Program-made: the position numbers and the translations under genes
The notes under the pieces: generated by a model
What the model saw: the letters and a program-made list of their open reading frames with translations, nothing else
Database searches by the model: none
Told to the model about the DNA's origin: nothing
Assembly: GCA_947561395.2 (NCBI GenBank)
Contig: OX387182.1
Coordinates: 2,986,001 to 3,050,000 of the forward strand
Origin: Buxus sempervirens
Lineage: Eukaryota > Streptophyta > Magnoliopsida > Buxales > Buxaceae
Reading direction: 5' to 3'
DNA: 64,000 nucleotides
In this document: positions 47,138 to 59,000 of the stretch, one piece after another
How positions within the stretch are numbered: position 1 is the first letter of the stretch
Layout: every line of letters starts with the position of its first letter

Positions 47138-50100
47138 TCATATCAGACTGGGACCTGGCTCCTGGTTGCTGCAAGTAGAGTACTCTACTTTTTCGACCTC
47201 CACGTTCGGAGCCATGTCTTCAACTATAAGATCATCCACTTCCACCAAAAGATCTTCTACTGTAGAATCAAATTCCTTTTCCTCCATCCAAAGCTGGGGA
47301 TTGTGCTGACCATTCACGAGCCCATCGGTGCTATCATCAAGACAAGATGATGCTTGGATCTTGGTTTCTGGTATGTCACACAAAAGAGCTTCAAGAGAAA
47401 ATCTGGCACTCAAGCTTTCCTTGGGCATAAACTTTACATCCAGCAAAGGAAGTTCAAAATCCACCACAGAGTTAAATGTCTGTTTGAGAATGTCCTCTGA
47501 CAGGTTTTTGATGCAATCAGCATCAGGGACCCCTTCAGCAGTATCACAAACGGTACGAGGACTGGCTCCTTCCCGAGTGGCATCAAGGCTCCTATCATCA
47601 TCCTGCTCTATAAAAGGCTGGCCCTCACTGCAAGTATCCTTGCTGTGTTCTCCAGTTAGTTTTATGGAAGAATTGTTCAGTTTAACAGATCCATCAAAAA
47701 GGGAAGCACTGCTGTTTTCGGTGTGTTCTTGAAGCGGGTCCACTGTACAAATTGTGGTATCAGTTTCTTCATTGTCAATTTCCTCTGCAGTAACACAGTC
47801 ATCTGTCCTTTCAGTATTATCTCTGCACAGAGCAGTAGTTTGGTAAACATCCTGGCAATTGCCTTCTGTTCTTTCAATAAATGGCTCAGTATGTTCATTT
47901 TTCTGTTTCATCTGCACTTCTCCGTCTTGACAAGAGTTGTTGTAGGGAGTCCTGCCAGAATCATTTCCGATCTCTGGCTCGACAGCTTCAGTGTCACAAG
48001 TAGAGGGATTTGCATTAGTTTCACATGGAACCTTCGAAGATGCCAAGTTTTCATCAACATCCTGTTCATCTGTAAAATCAGGAGCCTGAACTGATGTAAT
48101 TTGGGAATGCTTTGATGAATGACTTGGAGTTGATAACAAAAATCCTGCAAGGGCTGAAGCCAAAGCATCATCTATGGACAAAGATGGCTTTGGTTCAACT
48201 GTGAGGCAATCCTGCTTTATAGGCTCAGAAGCATCACCACAGATCTGGTCATCATCATCTTCGTTTTCATCTTCATCACCACCTGGAAATTCAGGGGCAG
48301 TAACTACCAGATGCGGTAACAACAACGGAAGGCTATCCACTGAAACAGAAACATCATCTAACGGGAAAAATGATTTATCAGGAGGGATATCCCTCCCAGC
48401 CAACTCGAGCCCCATGGAATAGCTACCACCATTCCCATCATTATAAAAGGAGTTTGATCCAGATTCATTGCCTGAAAATTCCGGAGCAGCAAATCTTGTG
48501 CATGAAAACAGCTCAGAGGGCTGGGATCTCACAGTAAGTACCTCCACTTGCTGCTCCAGTCGGTGTAGCCTTGACTCTATGGTATTCAGGGGCTTCAGCA
48601 TGCTCTCTTCAAATCTCGAACAGAAAGCTTCTATTCTGCCAACTCGGCAGACAAGCTGGTCTAATACTCCCGCCAGATGATTGTGAAACAAATAATTATC
48701 TTTAGTAACTGAGTCAGAATTGTTTCCTGCAACTGAAACTTGCGGGCCAGTGCCTGGATGTATGAATTCTGCAGTATCCCTAATTGCTTCCTTCATTTTT
48801 ATGCCTTGTCCATCAGTCATGCCAGATGCAGACTCTGTGGTAGTCACAACCTTTTCGTGTGTCATCACTTCTTTCTGATCAGCTATGCTAGACTCCCCTT
48901 CCAGCTGCAATGTTCTACTCATGAGGTTTTTTGACCCTATTTTTGAGCTATCCTGAGACCTTGGTTCCTGCCTTGCATTAGAAATATCTTTATCATGTAT
49001 TTTGCTAATCCTGCTATTTGATAACTGCATGAGAGTAGGAATAAGCATGGTCATTAAAGAACTTCCCGATGAATTTTCCACTGGACCTACTTGATTGTCT
49101 GCTTCGGCAGACAGAACAGGATCAGCAAATATATAGATCTCCTCTATATCAACACATCCCTTAGTTTGAAGGGATAGCATGCGAAGTGTAAGGGAAATGC
49201 AGGGGCTGCCATCAGTAATCTCTGCAGTAGCCTCATAAAAGTCCTGAATAATGTTCTTCAATCAGAAAGAGTATCATATAACATGAAACAGGATAAGATA
49301 GAATATTCAGTAAAGAGAACTTTTCTGAAGTGATACCTGGATATCTGTAACATTCCCATAATTTGTTTTGGGCAGAGAAACAGTTCCATTTTCAACCGCA
49401 GCAGAATCAGGGACCTTCACTTCCACCCAGTCATCTTCATTAGTAAAATTATTATGGTCATTCCTAACCTTCTCTCCCATTATTTTCTCTGTAGGATCCT
49501 TTTCCTGTGCAGCCATAGCTTCTCCGATAGCACTTTCACAAATTGGTACCTTCTCTTTAGCAGCAATGCTGCAACGTACTGTGCAAAGATATTCATTACT
49601 GCTCAGCAGGTCTAATGCATGGTATATCTCATATATTCGAGCAGTACTCCGCACATAGATCTGTCTCACTTCATATCTTTGGCTGAAACTAACTGCAATA
49701 CATAAGGTTTGTGATTATTTTGAAAAAGATACAAACAGTATGATAAGCAGTAATTTTCTTTGTTCAATCAAGAAAAATTCAATTTAATCAACCAACAATG
49801 CATCTTCTTTCAAATTCAAAGCTTCCTTCCATCATCCATGCATTTGTCTCCACTTAAAATGGATTTGGCAAGTTATAGACTGACTACTGCTAGCATATTT
49901 AAAATCAAGATTTTGACGCCTTCAGAATTTTGTCTCAAAGCCCATCCGGGACATAAGCATCCGTTTATCTGAGTTCCGAAGTAGGGACCAGTATGCTGTC
50001 AATGGTGCAATGGAGTTTAGTACAAAGTGCAATCTGGTGGTTTTCAACTTGTTTGATTGCTTACAGAGTCACTGAACAAGTCCCTCCATCATCAAGTTTG

Positions 50101-53100
50101 GAGGTGATTCAAGGAAGAAAAAACTGATGCAATGGCAGGATTGTCATTCTGTAGATTCTTTTCTTCATGGAACCCACAAGACAATTTTTACTTTTAAGTA
50201 TTATTTCTCCTTTTTGTTTTCCCCTTTTTACCATTACAGTTATATGATTGATGTCAAGTACAGTACTTATTCAGAAGTTAACTTTGGTTTCGGAGAGTAG
50301 TCACCCTGTGGAGTTGGTAACATTTTTGAACATGATTGTCATGGTTTTTCCACTGCGGAGGTATTTGCAGTTGTAATTCATGGATAACATTATCAGATGT
50401 GATAGTTCTATTGCAGTTAATGGTCATAGATATTGTCTTTGTTCGCAATGATAATAATGTTGCATCACTAGGGATTTTGGTGGTATTAATGTCATGAAAT
50501 GCGTGACAGTCTTGCTAGCAAAGGTGGTAGTGGTGGTACCACAACTAAAGATGGTGGCGGCATTGGATGTTGGATGTGACAACAAAACGAGTAGTGGTGA
50601 TGGGGCCAACATTGCAAGAGGCCAGGATAGGGCATAAAATGTTATGTCACTAGAGATTTTCTCTAATACACTGGGCTAGGGTTGTAGCTAGGGATTGGAG
50701 ATATAAGTTGAAACCATGCTCTTTTTGAAGAGAGTGGGAAATCTTCTTCTCTCTCATGAAGCCAAACCATGCAAAATTTGTATGCAATTTCCTATATTTC
50801 CATTCTATTATTTCACATCAACGATGCAATGAGTAAAAAAAACTCAACAGATAGCAATAATGCTACCATAAGAGGTGGTGATGATAGTGCGTGCTACAAT
50901 TATCAAAGATGAAGATGGCATGGTGGAGGCTATTTATATGGTGCTGGTGGTTATACATATTGGTAATAACTTGGATAAATCAAATGAGGAAAAAAAATTT
51001 CAATAGTGTTGACAATACTCAATTTTTATTTTCCAAAAGTAACATATGAAGTTCTGAAAATATAAGTTTTCCTGCCCATCCATAAGAAGAATTTTCTTCT
51101 TCAATAGGACATGCAACCTTTAACATCAAGGAGTTCCTCATACAAGGCAAAGCACTTTGAAAGCACAACCATGAAATGGGTTTGAATTAATTGTTGTCCA
51201 CATAGAAAGAATTCAATGTAGAAGGAAAGCCCCATTTTATTTACAGCAGCATCCTACTTCATACGCTAAATATATAATATATCGGCAATTGAAACAAATG
51301 ACCAACTTGGAATAATTCCAAATCAGAATGACAACCACATCAAAGGATCCAATTTGCAGTGATCAATAAGAAAATGTTTGAAGTGACTCATAAGTCACTG
51401 CCTCAATAACAATGCTTCAGTTTCCATAGGAATATTTTTAAATTCACTCATACGGAACAAGTAATTCACTCGTAAACAACTAAAAATAAAGACTCATCTG
51501 AATAAATAATGCAATGAACAAGTAATTTCTGAGATCTCTGATTTTTTTTTGGCTCCATTTCATGAGAAGATCAACACATAGCTCTAGGTCACCAGATGAA
51601 ATTTCTTTCTTTCTTTCTTTCTTTTTTGATTTTTCTGATTGTTGATGAAACCATTGTACTAAAGAGGTCAGGAAAAAATGTATAAAAGGCCTGAGAAGGA
51701 AGTCCAACCACAGAGCAACAAAAGGGAAAACCAGTGGGAAATAAAACAGAAAAAACCTGGCCAATATATTAAAAAACAATAATTCTCGAAACTGGCACCT
51801 CATACCCTAATTATACTCTCCATTCATCGCCTAAGATCCCCAAAAACATCCCCTAAGGTTTCTTCAAGAAAAGATTGCGATCCCATGGAAGATAGTGAAA
51901 TAAAAAACAACTCGAGCTATGTCAATTTCAGATATTCGCCTACTCAAACCATTGATTTGATATCAACTTTCGGAAGGATCCCAAAGAACTATCAAAATTT
52001 TTATTGATTCCTAAAGCACCATAGAAAGACATACAAAATATCTGACATATATGGATATCCTTAACATGCAAACAGAAGTACATATTTTAAAAAATATAGA
52101 GATAACGTAAGCAAATCACACACACACACACACATTACACTTCAAAAATATAAAGGGTTTCAAACTAAAAATAGTAGTAAAAAAAAGTTTATAATTTCAT
52201 AATCCAAGCATGGAGTCTCCACCCATCAACAGTCATAAATTAGTTCACTGAGAGTTTTATGGGCTCATTGAAACATTCATAAGGCATTAAATCAGCTAGA
52301 TCTATTGTGTCCATGATTAATTACCCTCTCAAGGATCCACAGATCTGCTAGTAAAGAGGTAGATGAGATAGCTAAGCAACGGTCATCAGGAAGAACATGG
52401 TGGAAGGATAAGGACAATTAACTTTGTAGATGGCACTCTGTCAAGGCCACTGTTATCATTTATTGCTGTTTGTCTTTCCTTTTTAGAGTGCATCAGTTTT
52501 GTGTGAATCTCTTGTACACATAAACCGGGGTATATTTTACTCACAAGAAGACTGTAATCTCTAATTTTTTATTTTATTTATGGTAATCCAATAATCTCTT
52601 GTTATTCATGCAAAAAAATTGAAAGAAAAAAAATGTAAAAGATGATGTTATCGGCTTAACCATTGTGCTAAAAACCCTAGAACTTATAGCAACTTGTTTG
52701 ATTAAGCCCTTCAACCTTTAGGATCGTAACATTCCACTCTATTGACACTGAATAGATGGTAGCCCGCTCCCTCTCATCAGCTTCACTCTCCTATCAGTAT
52801 TCAATGACCTAGCACCATGCCCATATAAAATATCAAGGCATTTTAATCCAGTCTTAACTTAAACCTAGGAGTGGTGTCTGTTTTGACACCAACCCTTATG
52901 GGCATAATCATTGTTCCAAACACCCAATGGCTTATGGAAACCTGATTAGCCAAGTCCTTTAACCTCTAGGATCATAACAGATGATCTCCTTGAGGTGGAA
53001 GAAAGGACGAAATACTGCACAACGATATCAGTATATAAACCATAACTATAAAACCCTAAAACTAAATTTCATGAAGTCAAAGCCTTTGCATGAATCCAAT

Positions 53101-53704
53101 CAACAACAGTTAAACACTGAAATCATCGAACCTAACTATGTCATCTAAACTGTAGGCACTCAATCAAACCCTGCGAAAAAAAAAGGACAACATTGAGAAG
53201 AAGCACTGAAATTGCCATCATCAAACGTTTATTCACGAGAGCTCAAGCAGATGCAGCGCTTCAAATGAAATTTTCCCTAATCGTGAGTTATTTTTTAAAC
53301 TGAAAACAATGAAATTATGTAATCGTTTCCTAAATCATAATGCATTTTTCCTTCTCGTTCCAAAATCCAAATTAAACGGGGAAAAGAAAAGGAAAAAGGA
53401 AGATATCTCAACAGTACGTAATTTCTGAATTCTAACATAATCAACACGACGATTCTAAGAAATTCTGCGTGCCTGCTCTCAAATGAGAAATTTAACAAGA
53501 ATTTGAATCAGACTTACTCTTGATCTCGCAGGGTCCTGAATCAGATGATGGAGGCTTCAAAATGAGATGACCTTTCGGATACGAATCGGGGTTTTCCTCG
53601 ATCGGAGAAATCGAAGACTCAAAAGTCACGCAGCTCTGGAGAGATCCATGGGCAACGATCCAGTTAGTCACAGAGCTGCAAGAACTGCTGCTCTCTACTT
53701 CCAT
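47138..53704 (-). CDS. Unrecognised plant protein, 882 aa, acidic with coiled coil
   Basis: Exons 53704-53518, 49692-49337 and 49243-47138; all junctions GT-AG and in frame. Residues 1 to about 220 look like a beta-rich domain that runs across all three exons (NWIVAHGSLQSCVTFE, RQIYVRSTARIYEIY, LRMLSLQTKGCVDIEEIY). Residues about 370-420 form a likely coiled coil (LDQLVCRVGRIEAFCSRFEE, LHRLEQQVEVL). The rest is acidic and low in order, with a DEDENEDDDD run and many Ser, Thr and Glu. No membrane span or signal peptide is seen. I do not recognise the family and assign no function. An in-frame ATG at 53809 would add 35 residues; 53704 (MEVESSSS) is preferred because the homology-like domain begins soon after. 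Intron 1 is 3.8 kb and contains LTR-like sequence. Confidence 0.85.
50630..50830. mobile_element. LTR-like fossil in an intron, Copia-type
   Basis: Shares GGGCTRGGGTTGTA, GGAGATATAAGTTG and CTTCTTCTCTCTC in the same order with the sequence at about 63310-63400 in the cellulose synthase gene. This is the layout of a Copia LTR 3' half. Limits are approximate and no internal coding part is present; it is a broken remnant. Upstream (50500-50600) is GGTGGTRG-rich sequence. Confidence 0.4.
51602..51624. repeat. (TTTC)n microsatellite
   Basis: Five TTTC units inside the 3.8-kb intron of the coiled-coil gene. Confidence 0.9.
52117..52134. repeat. (CA)n microsatellite
   Basis: Nine CA units in the same intron. 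The rest of the intron (49693-53517) shows no further recognisable element. Confidence 0.9.
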
Positions 53705-53926
53705 TCTTTCTGCAACTTTCCAACGGAAACGAGGAAGAATGCTCACGCTCTCCTCGCAATAAGACTGCTTATAGTTTCCGAAGGCTGCACAGTCCCTCAT
53801 CCGCTGCAATTCGAGCGGTTCAGTTCGGATTTATGGTCAAACCAATATAAGAAACCGAATTACTGATCCAAACACAAAACCAAAATAGAACCAAATAGAA
53901 ATATAGAGCGAAATCCAACCCCATAA

Positions 53927-54227
53927 CAGCGATGGCAACGGGTCAGGCTTTTCCGAACCCGCCTCATAAAAGTCTAGCGATACCAAACCCTAAAAAAGTG
54001 TTTTTAAAGTAGAAAACATTTATTAATAAAATAAGTATCTTTTATAAGATATATATAAAAATAATATTTAAAATATCAAAATGATATTTTAATATATTAA
54101 GATGGAATTCCATGTGAGTTGGGCTAAACTCGAACTCGCCCCTAACCCTATTATAGCAATACCAAACCCTAACCATTAGGCGAGGCTAGATAGGTTACCT
54201 GTTTAACCCGTCCCATTGCCATCCCTA
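53927..54227. mobile_element. hAT-like MITE (301 bp)
   Basis: The left end CAGCGATGGCAACGGG and the right end CCCATTGCCATCCCTA match as inverted repeats at 13 of 16 positions. The form is close to a widespread plant hAT terminus, CAGGGATGGCAAYGGG. Subterminal GAACCCGCC and GACGGG-type words are present, with an AT-rich centre. No clear 8-bp duplication remains. Confidence 0.6.
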
Positions 54228-54230
54228 TTT

Positions 54231-54759
54231 AGGGTGTTAATAATGCTAGGCTAGCTCCAAGCCCACAAAGGTCTTACCTATTGTGCTTCGTGCCATGTCA
54301 TGTCATGCTATGTCTCAATATTGCACCGGATGTGGAATGCAATTACCTTGTCCTAGCACAGCCTACCAAATTTTCATGCTGTTTCATCCGGTGCCACTAG
54401 GTTGTTGCATTGTGCCTCGGATGGTGCCATGATTGGGCTTGAGCCTTGGTATGCTAGACCTTTCCTTAAATTATGCTTTGGCATGGACCTTTGATATAAA
54501 TTATGGTAAAATCTAGAATAAACTAATAATTTATATTAATTAGTATAATTTAGCATATATATACATTATTTGTAAAGTACATGTATGCATTTAATATTCT
54601 TATAAGTACATAGTAAATCTATTTATTATAATATAGATATGTAATAAATATCACATGCAGCTTATATGTTAACTTATTATATATAATATAAGTAGGCAAT
54701 CCATGCACACGCAACAAAATCGGGCCTGCCAACAAACTGGACGCCGCTATTGACACCCT
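54231..54759. mobile_element. Second hAT-like MITE adjoining the first (529 bp)
   Basis: Ends AGGGTGTTAATAATG and CGCTATTGACACCCT are imperfect inverted repeats. The left third has GCCATGTCATG and GGCTTGAGCC-type subterminal words, and the centre is AT-rich. A further AGGGTGTTAATTG copy follows at 54772. The target duplication is not preserved, so the limits are tentative. Confidence 0.45.
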
Positions 54760-55286
54760 TAATACAAATTGAGGGTGTTAATTGTTAAATGATATCTTTT
54801 GAAACATTTGGTTGGTTCAAATTAATTTTATTTCAATTGTAAGATATATTTATTTATTGATATAAATTCAAACGTGATACTTCAAATTCGATAGAACGTT
54901 TGATATAAAAAAAAAATTTTTTTTATCGATTTGAGTATGGATCAAGCTAACTGTAATATACGCGTTCCACCCACTTGAAAATTGAAAATCGAATCTGATT
55001 ATTTCAAAATGGAGATTCTAGTTTCTGTTTGAGAGAACACGTGGCCAAAGATAATAGCGTACGATGAGACAAAATAGGCAACCTGAAAGCATCGGATGCC
55101 ACCTATGCAGCATCCATGAAAGTTTCCGTTTCGGGGCTGCGAAGCTTTCCACTCTTTTGCTTCGTCAGTCCTTGAAGTGGAGAAGAAACGAGGGTTTTCT
55201 TTGATTCCATCCGGTTCCCCGGATTCTGTTCAGTACGGCATCAATAAGTCTTTCTTGGAACTGCATTTCTTGTTCTGCTTCACACG
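54760..55286 (+). promoter_or_regulatory. Upstream region and first leader exon of CESA3-like gene
   Basis: AT-rich to about 55010, then more balanced. The leader ends at CACACG before a GTAAGT donor at 55287. I could not fix a TATA box. Confidence 0.5.
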
Positions 55287-55808
55287 GTAAGTGTGGCTTC
55301 CAACTGAGAATCAGACTTTAATGGCGGTCTCTCTCTCTCTCTCTCTCTCTAAATATGAACTTGTTTCCAAGATGGTGTTGGAGTCCGGTTGTCTCTTTTC
55401 AAATTTTCGTCTCTCGTACGTGTTCTTTTTGTGTTTCCGTGGCTTCAGGGCGTTTGATTTCAGAAACCTGCGGGCAGCGGGAGTTCGTTATTTGGGCGAT
55501 GAAAATGATCGTCGGTCGCTGTTCCTCGGTGCGGCGACGATGAGGAATAACTTATAATTTCAGGTGCGGCTTCAAATCTTTGTTCTTCTGGAGTTTTGTC
55601 GTGGAATTTGTTGGAACTAGTTTAAAAAGTCGAATTTTTTTCGGTGGATTCGAAGTGGATTTCTCGGGTGTTTGGCTGTTACGTGCTGGATTGTCAGTCA
55701 AAATGTGTTTTTGGAGTATTGTTTAGTAGCTTATTTAGCTGATATTCGACAATATTTGCTTGTGATTGTTAGAGGAACGATAATCTGATTCTCACCTAAT
55801 TATTTCAG
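55287..55808 (+). other. Probable 5' UTR intron of the CESA3-like gene
   Basis: The donor G|GTAAGTG at 55287 and acceptor TATTTCAG ending at 55808 bracket a 522-bp segment with a (CT)n run at 55328-55350. Leader introns are usual in this family. An alternative acceptor (ATTTCAG) lies at 55561. Confidence 0.5.
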
Positions 55809-56019
55809 ATGGTTCATAGCCGGATGCTTGTCGTCGTGCATTTGACGATGATTACGAAGTGAAATAGTGGTAGAAAGGCGAATTCCAAGTTTTTTTCTTT
55901 TCTTTTTTTCTGCAAGTGGTGAGTAAGAAAATCCTGGCACTCTAAAGCATGTGTATTGACGTTGTATCTTTCCGAGAACCGGAATTTTGATTCATCTTCC
56001 TCGTTTGAATAAAGCAACA

Positions 56020-59000
56020 ATGGAGTCGGAGGGAGAATCGGGGGTCAGTATTGAAGAAAACTTCGTTATTTACGCTGAAATTCATGCTGTGCTTGATGTT
56101 TCAATTTCATCATTTGTGGCTTAATGATTGGATGGGCACTCATTCTCAGTTTCTGGGTTGACATCTTCTGTTGTTTAGCTTTCTCAACTCTTTCTTGCTT
56201 ATATTTTTCTTTCAACTGTTATAGGTTTCATTTGAATGCATCCGGTTCTTGGCTATTCTAAAATCCTAATTTTCATTTTCCTGAACTGTGTTTGTTGTGC
56301 ATACAGTCAAAGCCTTTGAGACACATAGGTGGTTCGGTCTGCCAGATCTGTGGGGACAAAATTGGAACCACGGCAAGTGGCGAGCTCTTCATTGCTTGCA
56401 ATGTTTGTTCATTTCCAGTGTGCAGGCCATGCTATGAGTATGAGAGGAAAGATGGTACCCAGGCTTGCCCTCAATGCAAGACCAGATACAAGAGGCATAA
56501 AGGTGTGTTGAACGCAAGGTGCATTATATTTACTCCCCTTACGACACAAATATATACATACTAGATACATGGCATGCATTTCTTTGCTTACTTGCAGGAA
56601 GCCCTCCAATTCGTAGTGATGAGGTGGAAGACAGTGATGCTGATGATGTGGCCTTATCTGGGAATCAAGACCAGAAACAGAAGTTTGCTGATCGTATATT
56701 GACTTATCATGCTAGCTATGGACAAGGAGAGGATGTCGGGCCTCCAAAATATGAAGAAGACATTCCGCACAACCGTATCCTCTTACTTACGAATGGGCAA
56801 TCGGTTAGTCTACACGTTACCTACCTATGTCGTATTCTTCATTTCTTCAATGTGGATTTTGTATGATTAAATTAATATGTTTTGCTTGCCCTGTAATTCA
56901 GATTTCGGGAGAGTCATCTGCAGCATCTCCTGAGCATCTCTCTGTTACATCTACTGGAGCTGTTGGTGGGGGGAGGCTCGTGCGTGCGGCGGACATGAAT
57001 CGTTCATGTATCTTTCTCACTCTCACTCTCTGTGCATATGGACGCACATGCACACATTTGTGTTTTTCCTCACTTGTATTTAAGATGCACTAAATTGATT
57101 AATTTGTTTGTCATGATTCATTCTTTTTCATATCTTCTGGGAAATGTTCATCTTTTTCAGCTAATATGAGGATGGTGGATCCAACAAAGGAGTTTGGTTT
57201 CCAAAGTGTTGGAAATATAGCCTGGAAAGAGAGAATTGATGGTTGGAAGATGAAGGAAGAAAAGAATGTGGTCCCAATAAGCAGTTGTCCTGCCACTTCT
57301 GAAGGAAGGGGCAGTGGAGATATTGACGCCAGCACTGATGTACTTATGGATGATTCTTTACTGTGAGTTCCCTACAAGATGCATTTATTGTTACTTGGGG
57401 TGGTTGGCAAAATATAATTGTTGATTAGCAACTTACAAAAGTTTCTACTTCATTTAAGGTTTTTCAGCAACATGTTACACATCTAGATCCAACTACTTTT
57501 TTAACATAATAAGGAAATAAGACCTTAAAGCAGGCATAAATATACTACCAGGGAAAAGAAATAGAAAAATAATGCCAAATAATCAACTAGAAATAGATGA
57601 AATCATGAAAACCAGGTACTTCAGAGTAATTATGAGGATATGAAGTACTAATTTTGAGACTAGAAATGTTGTCTTGCGCAGCTGAAACCTGTATGGGAGA
57701 TACGAATTCTTGAAATCATTGATATGATGCAGCATTATTTTTTCCACTAGATCTCTTCAATTTCAATGGTTAGAATTTAGATCAGGTTGATTAGTTTTCT
57801 TTTATTTCATTTGGAAATGATATTTTCACAATATGTCCCTGGAACAAATGAGTATTTTTCATTGTATTCTTGCATTTGAAGATGACATTATTGCAACAGC
57901 TCTGTGCAATAGAAGATTCTTTGAGCAATTAAACCATAGTTAACCTGAGATCCTCTGAAGAAAACTACCATTTTGAACCCTGTATTCTCTGTCACAATTC
58001 ATTAAATCTCAGGATCAATAGTTTTTAAATAATTACATTATATACAAGTTGATAGCACTAATGTTACCTCATAGGTTTTTTTTTTATAGAAATTTCCTGG
58101 TTTTATTGGTTAATCATTGGTTTATGGTTAATGGTTCTGTGGTATAAGTTGTTTATTGAACATTATGTTGATTTTGTATCATTTTCATATGAATTTGGAG
58201 CAACATGGACTATTCTATATTAGCTTTTCTTTTGTAATTTGATGCAGAAATGATGAAGCTCGCCAGCCTCTCTCAAGAAAGGTCTCGATTCCCTCGTCTA
58301 GGATAAATCCTTACCGTTTGGTTATTGTTTTGCGCCTTATTATACTATGCTTTTTCTTGCACTACCGTATAACCAATCCTGTGCGGAATGCCTATCCTTT
58401 GTGGCTAGTATCTGTGATCTGTGAGATATGGTTTGCAATATCATGGATATTGGATCAGTTCCCTAAGTGGTTTCCTGTGAACCGTGAAACATATCTTGAC
58501 AGATTGGCATTAAGGTAAAACAGTTTCACATTGTTTTTCATATATTGTTACCAAGTGTTATCTTTGTCTGTTACTTTTAATTCACATCTCAGAAAATTCT
58601 GGATGTGTATAGCATCATTTCTTGTTATATATGTTCGGATCTCTAAATCATTATTCATCATAAAGGGAAGGTTTTTAAATCAAAGTACTCTGGTTAACAG
58701 ATATGACCAAGAAGGAGAGCCATCTCAGTTGGCTGCTGTTGACATTTTTGTCAGTACTGTTGACCCTTTAAAGGAGCCTCCACTAGTGACAGCCAATACT
58801 GTGCTATCTATTCTTTCAGTTGATTACCCTGTTGAAAAAGTGTCATGCTATGTCTCGGATGATGGAGCTGCTATGTTGACATTTGAAGCTCTCTCTGAAA
58901 CCTCAGAATTTGCAAGAAAGTGGGTTCCATTCTGCAAGAAATACAGCATTGAACCACGAGCTCCAGAGTGGTACTTTGCACAGAAGATTGACTACCTAAG

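Noticed and set aside
46745-47350. 201-aa plus-strand frame downstream of SIR
   Set aside because: It overlaps the SIR stop and runs antisense into the next gene; composition is that of AT-rich 3' UTR.
47328-48934. Several plus-strand frames of 60-134 aa
   Set aside because: They are antisense shadows of the large last exon of the coiled-coil gene.
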